DNA of 64,000 nt from Butyricimonas sp. Marseille-P3923 (GTDB taxonomy: Bacteria; Bacteroidota; Bacteroidia; Bacteroidales; Marinifilaceae). Position numbers and translations under genes: made by a program. Shown one piece after another: positions 34,909 to 44,604 of the stretch. Below the pieces are notes generated by a model. That model was given only the letters and a program-made list of their open reading frames with translations, had not been told where the DNA came from and made no database searches. Where the stretch lies: contig NZ_FXXL01000006.1 in the NCBI RefSeq assembly GCF_900184685.1, forward strand, positions 372,001 through 436,000, in the 5' to 3' direction. Position 1 is the first letter of the stretch, and every line of letters starts with the position of its first letter.

Positions 34909-36531
34909 TTAATTCAATCTTCTGGTTATCGCCGTGTAAACAACATCTTTAATCACTCCAAACCCCGTAAACACGTGCGAGTCAACATAATCACCTCCCA
35001 CACTCAATACAACTTCATGCAATTCACCCTGTCCTCCTGCATTTACCACGACACCCAACGTCCTGTAGGGTTCACTTTCATACTGAAAATCCCCCTCCGA
35101 ATCAGACCTGAATTTCAACCGGGTAATCACATTTCCCGCATCATAAAGTTCCACTTTTTCTTTTGTTACGACATTAAACAAATAAACTTTACTTTCCTCC
35201 GTGTATAAAAATTGGTCCATGAATGCAACCGTTGTGGCAAAACATGTATTTCCGTTAAAACCTAACTTACCTAATTTTTCACGAACTACTTTTATCGGGG
35301 ACTCATCCGCCTTTGCCGATTTACCTCCTTTACTACTAGCTTCTATTTTCAACAAATAACAAGTATCATTCATCACACCTATTGCCGTAGCACCTTCTTC
35401 ACTGGAATTTACCGAAATTCCTTTACCCAACCACAATATCTCCATATTATGAGTAGCACCTTGTTTATCTACCTCTTGAAGTCCTTCAACAGGAAATGGA
35501 GTCAATTTTTCCAGATTATACTCGACAGCCTCTTGAGGATAGATATCTTCACTCACACCAAAATTATAACAACCATTCATTCCATTCAGACGATAGGACA
35601 TAAATTTTCGATTCACCTTATCCCACACCGTCACGAAACCGGATTGTGACATATAAATCTTATCTATCACATAGTTCTGTACGTTATCCTCTGCCAAACC
35701 CGCAAAATAGAATCCACTAGCACCCGAATGATAAAATTTTCCGGCATCATCGACAACAATAGCATTCCTCCACAATACATGGGAAACTCCATACGCCAGA
35801 TTAGTCGGGTTTAATCCCGGAGCGAATAAATTCCGTGAAGCCTTAGCATCTTCCAAGGCAAAAGGAAGCATAAATGATGCTGAATCAGACTGAACCACGT
35901 AAAGACGTTCCATATCTCGAGTATTAGAAACTGATCCCGCAAACATCAATGAATTCGCTTTCTGAAACCGCTCCACATCCCAAGTTTCCCGATAAGCATC
36001 CAAAGTAATAATCGCATGCGTGGAATCCGGATCCTCCACCGTGGACAATTTCCGATTGTTTTCCTCTCCATTCAACACGAACCACGCATGTACAAAAGGT
36101 AATCTTGTTCCCATCGTAAAATCCCGGTAAGTACTAATTCCGGTTTTTGTATCCGTCAATCGGAACTTAACATTATAACTGGATGATTTCCGAACCGGAT
36201 AAGTAAGTGTTAATTCCTTCGTGAAGACACTATCCGTAACATTCTCATTACCTTCACGATAACTCACCACCCACAAATACTCCATATTCTCTTCCCCCTC
36301 GACCTCACTCTGAGAAAAAACAGGAGAATAAGTAACAGACAACTCCTCTTGAATCGGTTGCCGATAAGTATACCGGTACGAAGTCCCTTCCGTAACAACC
36401 TCTGGCACGGGATCGAAGGTAAGCCCTTCGATCGTGTTTATATCCTTGTAATCGTAGTTTCCTTTATCATCATAACATCCACAAAGAAGCCACGTGACAA
36501 AACTCAATATAACTATTATTCTCTTCATCAT
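34909..36531 (-). CDS. PKD-like surface lipoprotein (locus 3)
   Basis: 540 residues, lipobox LLCGC with Cys 18-19 depending on which of two adjacent ATGs is used. It resembles the PKD-like lipoproteins found after SusD/DUF4843 genes: N-terminal Ig-like segments with YLWVVSYREG and YNVKFRLTDTKTGIS at about 85-145, then a beta-propeller-like C-terminal half (several repeats such as NMEILWLGKGISV). Probable surface ligand-binding accessory of the SusCD pair; ligand unknown. Followed within 2 bp by tlpA. Confidence 0.8.
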   Translation of the reverse strand: MMKRIIVILSFVTWLLCGCYDDKGNYDYKDINTIEGLTFDPVPEVVTEGTSYRYTYRQPIQEELSVTYSPVFSQSEVEGEENMEYLWVVSYREGNENVTDSVFTKELTLTYPVRKSSSYNVKFRLTDTKTGISTYRDFTMGTRLPFVHAWFVLNGEENNRKLSTVEDPDSTHAIITLDAYRETWDVERFQKANSLMFAGSVSNTRDMERLYVVQSDSASFMLPFALEDAKASRNLFAPGLNPTNLAYGVSHVLWRNAIVVDDAGKFYHSGASGFYFAGLAEDNVQNYVIDKIYMSQSGFVTVWDKVNRKFMSYRLNGMNGCYNFGVSEDIYPQEAVEYNLEKLTPFPVEGLQEVDKQGATHNMEILWLGKGISVNSSEEGATAIGVMNDTCYLLKIEASSKGGKSAKADESPIKVVREKLGKLGFNGNTCFATTVAFMDQFLYTEESKVYLFNVVTKEKVELYDAGNVITRLKFRSDSEGDFQYESEPYRTLGVVVNAGGQGELHEVVLSVGGDYVDSHVFTGFGVIKDVVYTAITRRLN

Positions 36532-36568
36532 ATTCCTATTTTACAAATTCATAGACATTCTTCTTTGC

Positions 36569-37543
36569 TTACAATACAGGGAACTGCTCGAACGGCAACG
36601 GATTATCAAGATGCTCTGTGTTATATTGATCATAAGCATTTCTCAACAACTGATTTAACCTAACCGCATCCCACTCCGCATACCAGTAGACAAAACTTTC
36701 ATAGTCTGCTGCACTAAGCACCTCCTGCATAAAAGTATGTTTAGCCATAGAATACTCTCCCAATATAGCTAAATGAGGAGGATAATTCCACCACTGTGGA
36801 GCCGGCGGTTCCGGGAACGAAAAATCCACCTCTTCGTCCGGGTGTAAAGCCTTATATTCCGCCAATGCTTCATTCAAAGTCTTAAGGTCCTCACTCCAAT
36901 TAGCATACTGGTTATACAAGGTCTTCAAAATAGTAACCATAAATGCATATTTATCTTCCGTATACTCTCCTACAACATCATCATCCCATTCTCTCGGTTG
37001 CGGGTATCGATTAATCAACCGTACACGATATTCATCCTTTTCCGCTACCCCCAGTTCCAAAGAAGGATCCGAATTCTCCACGTCGAACACGATGCTCACG
37101 GTAAATTCTTTCCGCACTTTTGGATTCAACACGTACACCTCTACCGTATCCTTTAACTGTCCGGCACGAAACACATATGAAGGTTCAAACTCCAAAAATG
37201 AAACTGCCGTTGGATCTTCTCCCTCTCCGACCTTAGCTTTCAATCGAAACTCCCGATCATAATCTGCGGCACGTCCCATCAAATACAAATTCAACTTCAC
37301 ACCTTTTTTTAACAAAGAATCTCCCGAATACTTGGACTCCAAATAATAATCGTTATCACCCGGTCCCCACCGCATCGTATCCGTTACGTACTCTTTCATG
37401 AAATCAACCGTAACCCTTAAAGCATTCGTGTCATAATTAAATTGCAGCCCATCTCGCTCCAACGAATAACTGATAATCTCTTTCTCCTGACACGATGCAA
37501 AAGAGAGCAACAAAAAACCTATATATAATATATACTTTCTCAT
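36569..37543 (-). CDS. DUF4843 lipoprotein (locus 3)
   Basis: About 324 residues from the ATG at 37543 (the longer frame uses TTG at 37549). Lipobox SFASC with Cys about 18. Beta-rich region about 25-165 ending VRLINRYPQP, then a helical C-terminal part with a Trp-Pro-rich FPEPPAPQWWNYPP. The pattern DYDREFRLKAKV...FEPSYVFRAGQLKDTVEVYVL is that of DUF4843 proteins that accompany SusCD. Function unknown; probably a surface accessory. 23 bp after susD. Confidence 0.82.
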   Translation of the reverse strand: MRKYILYIGFLLLSFASCQEKEIISYSLERDGLQFNYDTNALRVTVDFMKEYVTDTMRWGPGDNDYYLESKYSGDSLLKKGVKLNLYLMGRAADYDREFRLKAKVGEGEDPTAVSFLEFEPSYVFRAGQLKDTVEVYVLNPKVRKEFTVSIVFDVENSDPSLELGVAEKDEYRVRLINRYPQPREWDDDVVGEYTEDKYAFMVTILKTLYNQYANWSEDLKTLNEALAEYKALHPDEEVDFSFPEPPAPQWWNYPPHLAILGEYSMAKHTFMQEVLSAADYESFVYWYAEWDAVRLNQLLRNAYDQYNTEHLDNPLPFEQFPVL

Positions 37544-37566
37544 AACCAATTCTTTACATTTTTAAA

Positions 37567-38970
37567 TCACTCGGCTTCTCCATAAGTTTTCTCGTCATCC
37601 GGAACCGGCAGAACATAAGCAGAAAAGTTCTCCACGGGACAACGATAAAACGTACTCCTATTATGTCTTTTCAAGAAATAAAAATACTGTCCTTCCGCGA
37701 AAAACTCCTTCCGGTACTCCTTATCCAACACCTCCAACCGTTGTTCCTCCGTCACATCCGTTCCCAAATTATTACTTCTGGAAATACCCCGAGTAGTTCT
37801 CACCGTATTAATATATTGCCCACACTCGGACAAAGCCACAGATTCAGCCAAAATATAATACATCTCGGCTAATCGAATCAAAGGTATTTTTTCTCCATAC
37901 AACCCCTCACCAAGATATTTGCGACACATCAAAAGATTACTAGCCGTATGATTAAAACCATACCCGGAACGATAACGCATATCATTCAAACCGATTCCCT
38001 CGTTAATCTCGAACAATCCGTTTGCATTATTTCCCGTAATATAATACTGCACATCATAAGAGGAACCATTCACCCAGTAATTTTTCAATTTCTCCTCCAT
38101 ATCATACATGGCAAGACCAAAAACGGTCTCTCCATATAAAGAAACATCCTGCTGATTATTCCGAACAAGTTCTAAGCCGGATTTTTCAATCACTTCCCGA
38201 GCATACTGTGCAGCCAACTCTTTATTTCCCCGATATAGATATACACGTGCCAACATCGCTTTCACCGCAAACTTATTCATACGATGCTTGCGTTGCCCGA
38301 TAAAAGGCTCTTCAGCCACATGCTCGTAATTCATCGGATCATTTTTCAACAACTCTTCAGCCGCCTGAAGATCTGCAACAATGCGCTTAACAACTTCATT
38401 AGCAGCCATCATAGGAGCGCTCTCCGAATCGAACTTGTCCCGGAAAGGGATACATAACTTCGTGGAATCCAACGAATAAATCGGCCCCCACAAACGCAAT
38501 ATATCGAAATAATGGAAAGCCCGTAACCCAAGAGCCTCACCCTTCATCAAATCTCGATAACCTTCCGTCAAAATAACATCCCCGTTCGTTTCAAGATATT
38601 GCAGGAAATTATTGATATTCGCTATCTCGTTATACAATTTCAACCAAATATCGGCTATGGCATTTTTAGAACTTGTAGTCTCACCATACTTGTATATTGC
38701 CGCACGCTCCTCATCCGTAACAGCTCCCGGGGCATAATTATCATATCGTTGTACCAATTTCTCTACAAAATCGAATGTCATTTGTCTACCATACGATTTT
38801 TCAAGAGTCATCATACTATATAAACCCGTCAATGCACTTTTAAAACCATCCTCCGAAGTAAAGAATTTCTCTGCCTCGATATCCGTTTTGGGGTTCACAT
38901 CTATCCAATCCTGACAGGACGATAAAAACAATGAAACGGTACAAATTGCAACTACTAATATATTTCTCAT
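37567..38970 (-). CDS. SusD/RagB surface lipoprotein (locus 3)
   Basis: About 467 residues from the ATG at 38970. The longer frame from a GTG at 38985 is unlikely because GGAGGAG in that stretch is a ribosome-binding site for the ATG, one of the few clear ones in this window. Lipobox FLSSC with Cys about 19. SusD fold: MKGEALGLRAFHYFDILRLWGPIY near 130-150, FAVKAMLARVYLYRGNKELAAQYA near 240, and EYRKEFFAEGQYFYFLKRHN near 415-435. Partner of SusC upstream. Confidence 0.94.
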   Translation of the reverse strand: MRNILVVAICTVSLFLSSCQDWIDVNPKTDIEAEKFFTSEDGFKSALTGLYSMMTLEKSYGRQMTFDFVEKLVQRYDNYAPGAVTDEERAAIYKYGETTSSKNAIADIWLKLYNEIANINNFLQYLETNGDVILTEGYRDLMKGEALGLRAFHYFDILRLWGPIYSLDSTKLCIPFRDKFDSESAPMMAANEVVKRIVADLQAAEELLKNDPMNYEHVAEEPFIGQRKHRMNKFAVKAMLARVYLYRGNKELAAQYAREVIEKSGLELVRNNQQDVSLYGETVFGLAMYDMEEKLKNYWVNGSSYDVQYYITGNNANGLFEINEGIGLNDMRYRSGYGFNHTASNLLMCRKYLGEGLYGEKIPLIRLAEMYYILAESVALSECGQYINTVRTTRGISRSNNLGTDVTEEQRLEVLDKEYRKEFFAEGQYFYFLKRHNRSTFYRCPVENFSAYVLPVPDDEKTYGEAE

Positions 38971-38988
38971 CTTGTACTCCTCCACATT

Positions 38989-41900
38989 TTAATTAAACAA
39001 TACCGACAAGGACACGTTAAACATCCGGGCAAAAGGATAATCCAACCCCCGCTCCGTCTTGATCGAAGAAATTCGTCCTAAATCCTCCATCGTGGCATTC
39101 AATGACACACTTGCTATCCGGCAAGCCTGCAAGAACTTAAAATTCTTCGGGTCAAAACGATAACCAACAGACAAAGATGTAAAGGACAACTCATTACGCT
39201 TTTGAACGAAACGACTGCTCATCCCCGTTTGCTGGCTGACAATCGACATTGATTTATAACGGGCATTCCGGTTTTCAGGACTCCAACGACTGGATAACGC
39301 TCTACGATCCACATTATACGCCGCACTGGAATTTTCAATTTTATCCACCAACGTTTGATTATACCACCATGCTCCCAGTTCGTAAGTACAAGCTAAAGCA
39401 ACACTCCAATTCTTATACGTGAACGCGGAAGAAATAGCACCTCTCAATTTCGGTTCCTGATCCCCGACAGCAATCTTATCGAGCGGATCCCAAATATAAG
39501 TCTTTTCCCCGTTACGAGTCAAAAACACTTCCTGCCCCGTTGCCGGATCTATTCCCAAGGAAGGAACAACAAACAACTGTGTCGTGGACTTCCCCTCTTC
39601 ATAAATAGCTTCCGGAGAACCGTCTTTCTTCTCCAGATTCTTTTGATTCATCGCCTTCATCTCATTCGAAATCTTCTTGATCACGTTTCTGTTATGCGAG
39701 CCATTTGCGGAAACACTCCATTGAATCTGCCGCTCATAATCCTGAATAGGCATCACGCTGAACTGAATATCATACCCTTCATTCTCAACCGCACCCACGT
39801 TCATCGTCTTTGACGCAAAACCGGTTGAAGGCGCTATATTGTAATCCAACAACAACTCATCCGTGTAATTATTATAATACGAGAATGATGCATTCACCCG
39901 ACTATTCCACAACCCGATCTCGAGAGCCAAACTCCGGTTCTTCGTCGTGGACCATCCCAAATCCGGATTACCTATTCCTTTCAATTGAGCACCTAAAATA
40001 TCCGAAGAAGGATACGGGAACAACAAATCGTCGTAAGTATAAGTTTCTTTCGCCTGATACGGGGAATAACTTTGAGAACCTGTGACTCCATACGAACCTC
40101 GTACAACCAAATTAGATATTAATGTATTCTGAAACCATTTTTCCCGGTGTATATTCCAACGAGCACCGGCAGCCCAGAAAGGAGCCATACCCGTATTCGC
40201 TCCGAATTGGGAAGAAAGGTCACCCCGAACACTAAAATCAACAGCAAAGCGCATATCATACATATAACTCACTTGTCCTATCAAACCTACTGTACGGGAA
40301 GTTGATTCGGAACCTCTTACCCGATCATCCATCTCGTAAGCGAACAAAAAGTCAGTCATATTATCATTCGGGAAACCGAATGCTTGTAAATTGACACTGT
40401 TATTCTTTGATTCATCCACATTCCAACGCGCAAACAAACTCAACAAATGCTTATCCTTCGTGTAATTATAATTCACGGAAGCATTCACACTCCACGCCAC
40501 ATTATCTCCCGTATTCTTCTCGTACGAACCTTTTTTAGTTAGGTCCTCCTGCGGGATAAAATCAGTATGATTCATCGATTTAAACTTTTCCATACGGGAA
40601 ATACCTTTTGTTATGGAAGCTCCCATCGACACACGGAAATTTTCCTGTATAGCACACTCTATCGTGAAATTATCCACCACATTAAAATTCTCTGTAAAAT
40701 CCTTGTATTTAAACAAAGTATTATACAACGGATTTACCACTGTCACGGTTCCACCTCCCTCTCCCGGCAATATCTTTTGATCCAAGAAACTCGTGTATCT
40801 TCCGTTCTCATCCGTCTTCCGGTAATAAGGATTCAATCTTGTGTACAGACTAAACGAACCGTACGGAGAATTATCACCCCTCACGTTCGACAATGTTAAT
40901 TGGTTTTGAATATTCCATTTTTTCCGACGGTATTGAAGTGACAATCCTAACCCCATAGTATTTCGGCCCGATTCCTTCATCACACCCGGCTCTCTCGAAT
41001 AATTCAAGCTCAAATTATACCTCAATGCCTCGTCACCACCTTCCATGGATAGCGTATGGCGATGTGTTACAGCTGTACGCAAAGGTTCCGATAACCAATA
41101 CGTGTCTACTCCTCTCTGAATTTCTGCCTTATAATAATTATAATAATTCAATTGACTCGTGGTCGTGAACACCCCGGCCTGTCGCTCGTATTCCAATTTC
41201 TCTTTCGCGTTCATCAAATTATAATCCGATAAATCAGGAACGGATATACCCATATTCATGCTATATGATATATTCAACGCACCCGGAAGCGGCTTCTTCG
41301 TTTCCACGACAACCACACCATTTGAAGCCTTGGAACCATAAATAGCGGTAGCTGCCGCATCCTTCAAAATTGTGATCGACTCCACCCGCTCCGGATCAAG
41401 ATCCACTATACGCTGCAATGTAGTTTCAAAACCGTCCAACACGAAAAGCGGCATATTCGGGCGTTGTGAATAATCACCCATCATCATCTCCATACTATTC
41501 GCATCCACTCCCCCGTTACCCAATTGCACATCTCCCCGTAAACGGAACTCCGGCATTGCATTCGGGTTCGACCCTGCCCGATTATTTTCCAAAATACGGA
41601 AACTGGGATCAAACACTTGAAGCGCCTTTAACAAATTATTCGGACTAAGTTTCTTCAACTCGCTTCCCTTTACCGTCACGTAACCACCCGAGAAACTCTC
41701 CACCTTACGAGGAGCCATACCCGTCACCACAACATCCTCCAGTTCTGTCTGCTTCTCGGTCAACTTAATCACCACGTTCTCCATATTTCCCGTCACCGGA
41801 ACAATTTCCTCCTCGTATCCCACGAAAGACACCAACAAAGCAGAAGTCCCCTCCGGCACCTCAATAAAAAACTTCCCGTCAATATCCGTCACAACACCCA

Positions 41901-42357
41901 TTGCTTTGTTTTCCTTGAGAATAATACTCGCCCCGGGCAACGTCTCTTTCGTTGCCGCATCTATTACCGTCCCTCGAATCTTAAAAACGACCACCCCTTG
42001 TGCGGACTTCTTGTATTTCAAAACCACTACCCGGTTCATTTGGTATTCCACCTCAACCGACTGATCGCCTAACACAAGCAATAACACGTAGTCCAACGTC
42101 CTATCTTTCACATCGAAAGAAACACGCTTATCAACATCAATCTGTGAATGATTATAAAAGAATCTCACCTTCGCCGCCGAAGCCAACGTGTCCAACACCT
42201 GATTCAACTTCATATCCTTCACGTTCATAGTAATCTTCGTGTTTTTATACTCTTGTTCCTGTCCAAAAACATTCTGCATAGAGAACAATACACATAAAAA
42301 AACACAACAAACCAATTTAATAATTAAATCTCTACAGATCCACTTCTTTTTTTGCAT
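38989..42357 (-). CDS. SusC/RagA TonB-dependent receptor with STN domain (locus 3)
   Basis: 1122 residues. Signal to about 33 (FGQEQ); STN domain about 38-110; carboxypeptidase-regulatory-like domain about 127-205; TonB-box-like DVVVTGMAPRKVES; plug about 213-355 with a long insertion (DANSMEMMMGDYSQRPNMPL) between plug strands; barrel to the final VLFN. The STN domain fits the FecR/sigma pair at the head of the same operon, four genes upstream. SusD follows after 18 bp. Confidence 0.95.
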   Translation of the reverse strand: MQKKKWICRDLIIKLVCCVFLCVLFSMQNVFGQEQEYKNTKITMNVKDMKLNQVLDTLASAAKVRFFYNHSQIDVDKRVSFDVKDRTLDYVLLLVLGDQSVEVEYQMNRVVVLKYKKSAQGVVVFKIRGTVIDAATKETLPGASIILKENKAMGVVTDIDGKFFIEVPEGTSALLVSFVGYEEEIVPVTGNMENVVIKLTEKQTELEDVVVTGMAPRKVESFSGGYVTVKGSELKKLSPNNLLKALQVFDPSFRILENNRAGSNPNAMPEFRLRGDVQLGNGGVDANSMEMMMGDYSQRPNMPLFVLDGFETTLQRIVDLDPERVESITILKDAAATAIYGSKASNGVVVVETKKPLPGALNISYSMNMGISVPDLSDYNLMNAKEKLEYERQAGVFTTTSQLNYYNYYKAEIQRGVDTYWLSEPLRTAVTHRHTLSMEGGDEALRYNLSLNYSREPGVMKESGRNTMGLGLSLQYRRKKWNIQNQLTLSNVRGDNSPYGSFSLYTRLNPYYRKTDENGRYTSFLDQKILPGEGGGTVTVVNPLYNTLFKYKDFTENFNVVDNFTIECAIQENFRVSMGASITKGISRMEKFKSMNHTDFIPQEDLTKKGSYEKNTGDNVAWSVNASVNYNYTKDKHLLSLFARWNVDESKNNSVNLQAFGFPNDNMTDFLFAYEMDDRVRGSESTSRTVGLIGQVSYMYDMRFAVDFSVRGDLSSQFGANTGMAPFWAAGARWNIHREKWFQNTLISNLVVRGSYGVTGSQSYSPYQAKETYTYDDLLFPYPSSDILGAQLKGIGNPDLGWSTTKNRSLALEIGLWNSRVNASFSYYNNYTDELLLDYNIAPSTGFASKTMNVGAVENEGYDIQFSVMPIQDYERQIQWSVSANGSHNRNVIKKISNEMKAMNQKNLEKKDGSPEAIYEEGKSTTQLFVVPSLGIDPATGQEVFLTRNGEKTYIWDPLDKIAVGDQEPKLRGAISSAFTYKNWSVALACTYELGAWWYNQTLVDKIENSSAAYNVDRRALSSRWSPENRNARYKSMSIVSQQTGMSSRFVQKRNELSFTSLSVGYRFDPKNFKFLQACRIASVSLNATMEDLGRISSIKTERGLDYPFARMFNVSLSVLFN

Positions 42358-42404
42358 AGTTTTGTATTGTTTTTAGTTTAGAGGCTTTAAATTAAAATCT
42401 ATTC

Positions 42405-42439
42405 TAGAGGGGAATATAGTGCGAATATATTTCCCTCTA
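42405..42439 (-). promoter_or_regulatory. Strong hairpin in the leader of susC (locus 3)
   Basis: 14-bp stem TAGAGGGGAATATA/TATATTTCCCTCTA (42405-42418 with 42426-42439, one G-T wobble), 7-nt loop, with further outer TTAAAAT/ATTTTAA pairing. Lies between the thioredoxin-less TlpA relative and susC. No T-tract directly after it on the minus strand, so probably mRNA processing or partial attenuation to set susC levels. Confidence 0.6.
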
Positions 42440-42449
42440 TATTTTAAGC

Positions 42450-43427
42450 CTATTGCATCACTTGATTCAATATTTTCTTGTACTCTTTTTCCTTATTATA
42501 CTTCTTCAAATAATCTTTCACCAACTTCTCGACCATATCAAAATCCTTATTTGCTGCCACCGCATCATATAAGAACACGAAAAGCGCCGTATCCCTCAAC
42601 GCACCCTCGTAAAAAGCTGCCAAATCCTTGTATTGCTCCTCAATAGAAGTCGGTGCCTTATACTCTTTGCCTGCGGCACGGGCTTCCCGTTCTCTCACGT
42701 AATCTTTATAAGGCGACAACATACACATGTAAGCCCTATTTCTCAATGAAGCTTTATCATTACGCAACTTATACTCTTTCAATACACTCCAATAATCGGC
42801 AGTCATACAATCCTCCAATTTCTTCTTGTGCACTTCTGCACTAGCGTAAGGATAAGTAATCAGATTAGTCAACAGCGTACCCTCGATACTCGATAATACC
42901 ATATTATACATCTCTGGCGTAATCTCACCCTTTACCTTATCCAAAATAGCTTTTTCATCCTTCAACTCCTGCACGGTAGCCTCGTGAAACTTCTTGGCAT
43001 CAACTTGTGTCACCAGCATCGCCGGAATATTCGTCTTGTAACGCCGTTCACGCTGTAACATCTCTTTCTCGTATACCTTCGTGTTCACCGCCACTGCCGC
43101 TGGAGTTCCCGAGAATTCCACTTTATCATAACTCCGCCCTTTATAAGTAACCTTCAAATGAATAGAATCTCCCGGTTGCAAAAACACCTCGATAAAAGTA
43201 TTCAGCTTCAATGTAGTAATATCATCCAAATCCACCGTGAATTCCATCAACTGTCCGTCCTTGTACGGAAACTCCATATTAATCCCATCCTTCTCAAGAA
43301 AATCAAAATGTAATTTATCTCCCTGATAACCGTATATTTCCGCACTCACTACCGTGGGACGCCCTTTCGCGTTACACGTCCAAGAGAACAACCCACATAA
43401 AAATACCGTCAACAACAAATACCTCAT
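42450..43427 (-). CDS. TlpA/DUF4369-like protein lacking the thioredoxin domain (locus 3)
   Basis: 325 residues with a signal peptide to about 20 (TCNAKG). Residues about 25-110 form the beta domain seen at the N-terminus of long TlpA-family proteins (FLQPGDSIHLKVTYKGRSYDKVEFSG is the hallmark, split across strands), followed by a helical region to the end. It stops near QVMQ, where relatives normally continue into the thioredoxin domain. There is no CxxC motif and no thioredoxin remnant after the stop. 6 bp after the full TlpA gene. Possibly a binding partner of that TlpA. Confidence 0.7.
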   Translation of the reverse strand: MRYLLLTVFLCGLFSWTCNAKGRPTVVSAEIYGYQGDKLHFDFLEKDGINMEFPYKDGQLMEFTVDLDDITTLKLNTFIEVFLQPGDSIHLKVTYKGRSYDKVEFSGTPAAVAVNTKVYEKEMLQRERRYKTNIPAMLVTQVDAKKFHEATVQELKDEKAILDKVKGEITPEMYNMVLSSIEGTLLTNLITYPYASAEVHKKKLEDCMTADYWSVLKEYKLRNDKASLRNRAYMCMLSPYKDYVREREARAAGKEYKAPTSIEEQYKDLAAFYEGALRDTALFVFLYDAVAANKDFDMVEKLVKDYLKKYNKEKEYKKILNQVMQ

Positions 43428-43433
43428 ACCCTA

Positions 43434-44567
43434 TTATTTATTTAAAACTTCCTTTACCTTCTTAATCAATTCTTCACCTCTAAGATCCAACGCAATAACT
43501 TTACCTTGCGGATCAATCAATACGGTATAAGGCACTGCCGTCACGTTACACAATTTCACGGGAGGCGTTCCCCACGATTTCAAATCACTCACTTGAATCC
43601 ACTTCATTTTATTTTTCTCTACCGCATTTAGCCAAGCATCTCTCTTTTGATCCAAAGATACCCCCACGATTTCAAAATTCTTTCCCTTACACTCCTTGTA
43701 AAGTTTCACCACGTTAGGCATTTCCCTCATACATGGTCCACACCACGATGCCCAAAAATCAATCAACACGTATTTCCCTCTCAAGCTACTCAATTTAAAT
43801 AAATTACCATCCTTATCAGGCAATTTGAAATCCGGCATATCACTTCCCACCTTAAACTCAGCCAATCGAATATATTCATCCAACTGTTTCGTGTAAGGAT
43901 GCTCGTTCAAACTCGGATCGACCAAGGCTCTCAACTTCTTTAATTCATCCAAAGAAACATTCGCCCGCATCTCCCAAAAAATCATAAAAGGAGCTATTGC
44001 CTGATCGGAATAACGTTTTACCAATTCTTCCTGCAACTCCAAATTTCTTCTATTATGAAAATCCGTACGGGCCTTAAAATCTCTGGCCCTCGCCTCATCC
44101 GATTGGTTCCGGTTCAGCAACATATCAACACGGGCAGCCCGACTAACACTATCCATATGAAACTTTTGCGTTGCCCTATAAGCACTAAAAATCTCATTAT
44201 TCGGCGTACCAACCACATCTGAATTCAAAAAAAACTGCGAATTAGCTTTCACGCGAACCGTTCCTCTTTCCACCCAAACAGGAGTAATCGGACTCAAACA
44301 CTCCGGATCACCACTCTTAACGAAATACATCCTCGGAACGCCACAATCTTTAACGACAAACGTGTATTGATTATCAACGACATCACAACTATCCACAACC
44401 CACGACTCCCCATTAATCTCCTTCTCTTCCACCAAATACACCTTCTTACCCTTATAAACTCCATCCAATACACCGCGAATCACGCAATCCTCGCTTATCG
44501 TTTCACTCTGCCCGAAAAGCCCGACAAACGACATTATCAAACATCCTAATACTAAAATCCTTTTCAT
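43434..44567 (-). CDS. TlpA-family thiol-disulfide protein with N-terminal DUF4369 (locus 3)
   Basis: 377 residues, signal to about 19. DUF4369-like domain about 25-120, helical linker to about 235, thioredoxin-like domain about 245-377 with WCGPC (Cys 276 and 279) and cis-Pro loop TAVPYTVLID. Periplasmic reductase by family. Placed between fecR (37 bp upstream) and the thioredoxin-less relative. Similar in domain order to the TlpA at the other end of the locus, suggesting duplication within the operon. Confidence 0.92.
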   Translation of the reverse strand: MKRILVLGCLIMSFVGLFGQSETISEDCVIRGVLDGVYKGKKVYLVEEKEINGESWVVDSCDVVDNQYTFVVKDCGVPRMYFVKSGDPECLSPITPVWVERGTVRVKANSQFFLNSDVVGTPNNEIFSAYRATQKFHMDSVSRAARVDMLLNRNQSDEARARDFKARTDFHNRRNLELQEELVKRYSDQAIAPFMIFWEMRANVSLDELKKLRALVDPSLNEHPYTKQLDEYIRLAEFKVGSDMPDFKLPDKDGNLFKLSSLRGKYVLIDFWASWCGPCMREMPNVVKLYKECKGKNFEIVGVSLDQKRDAWLNAVEKNKMKWIQVSDLKSWGTPPVKLCNVTAVPYTVLIDPQGKVIALDLRGEELIKKVKEVLNK

Positions 44568-44604
44568 ACAAATTGCTTTAACTTCAAATTAAACATGATA
44601 AAAA

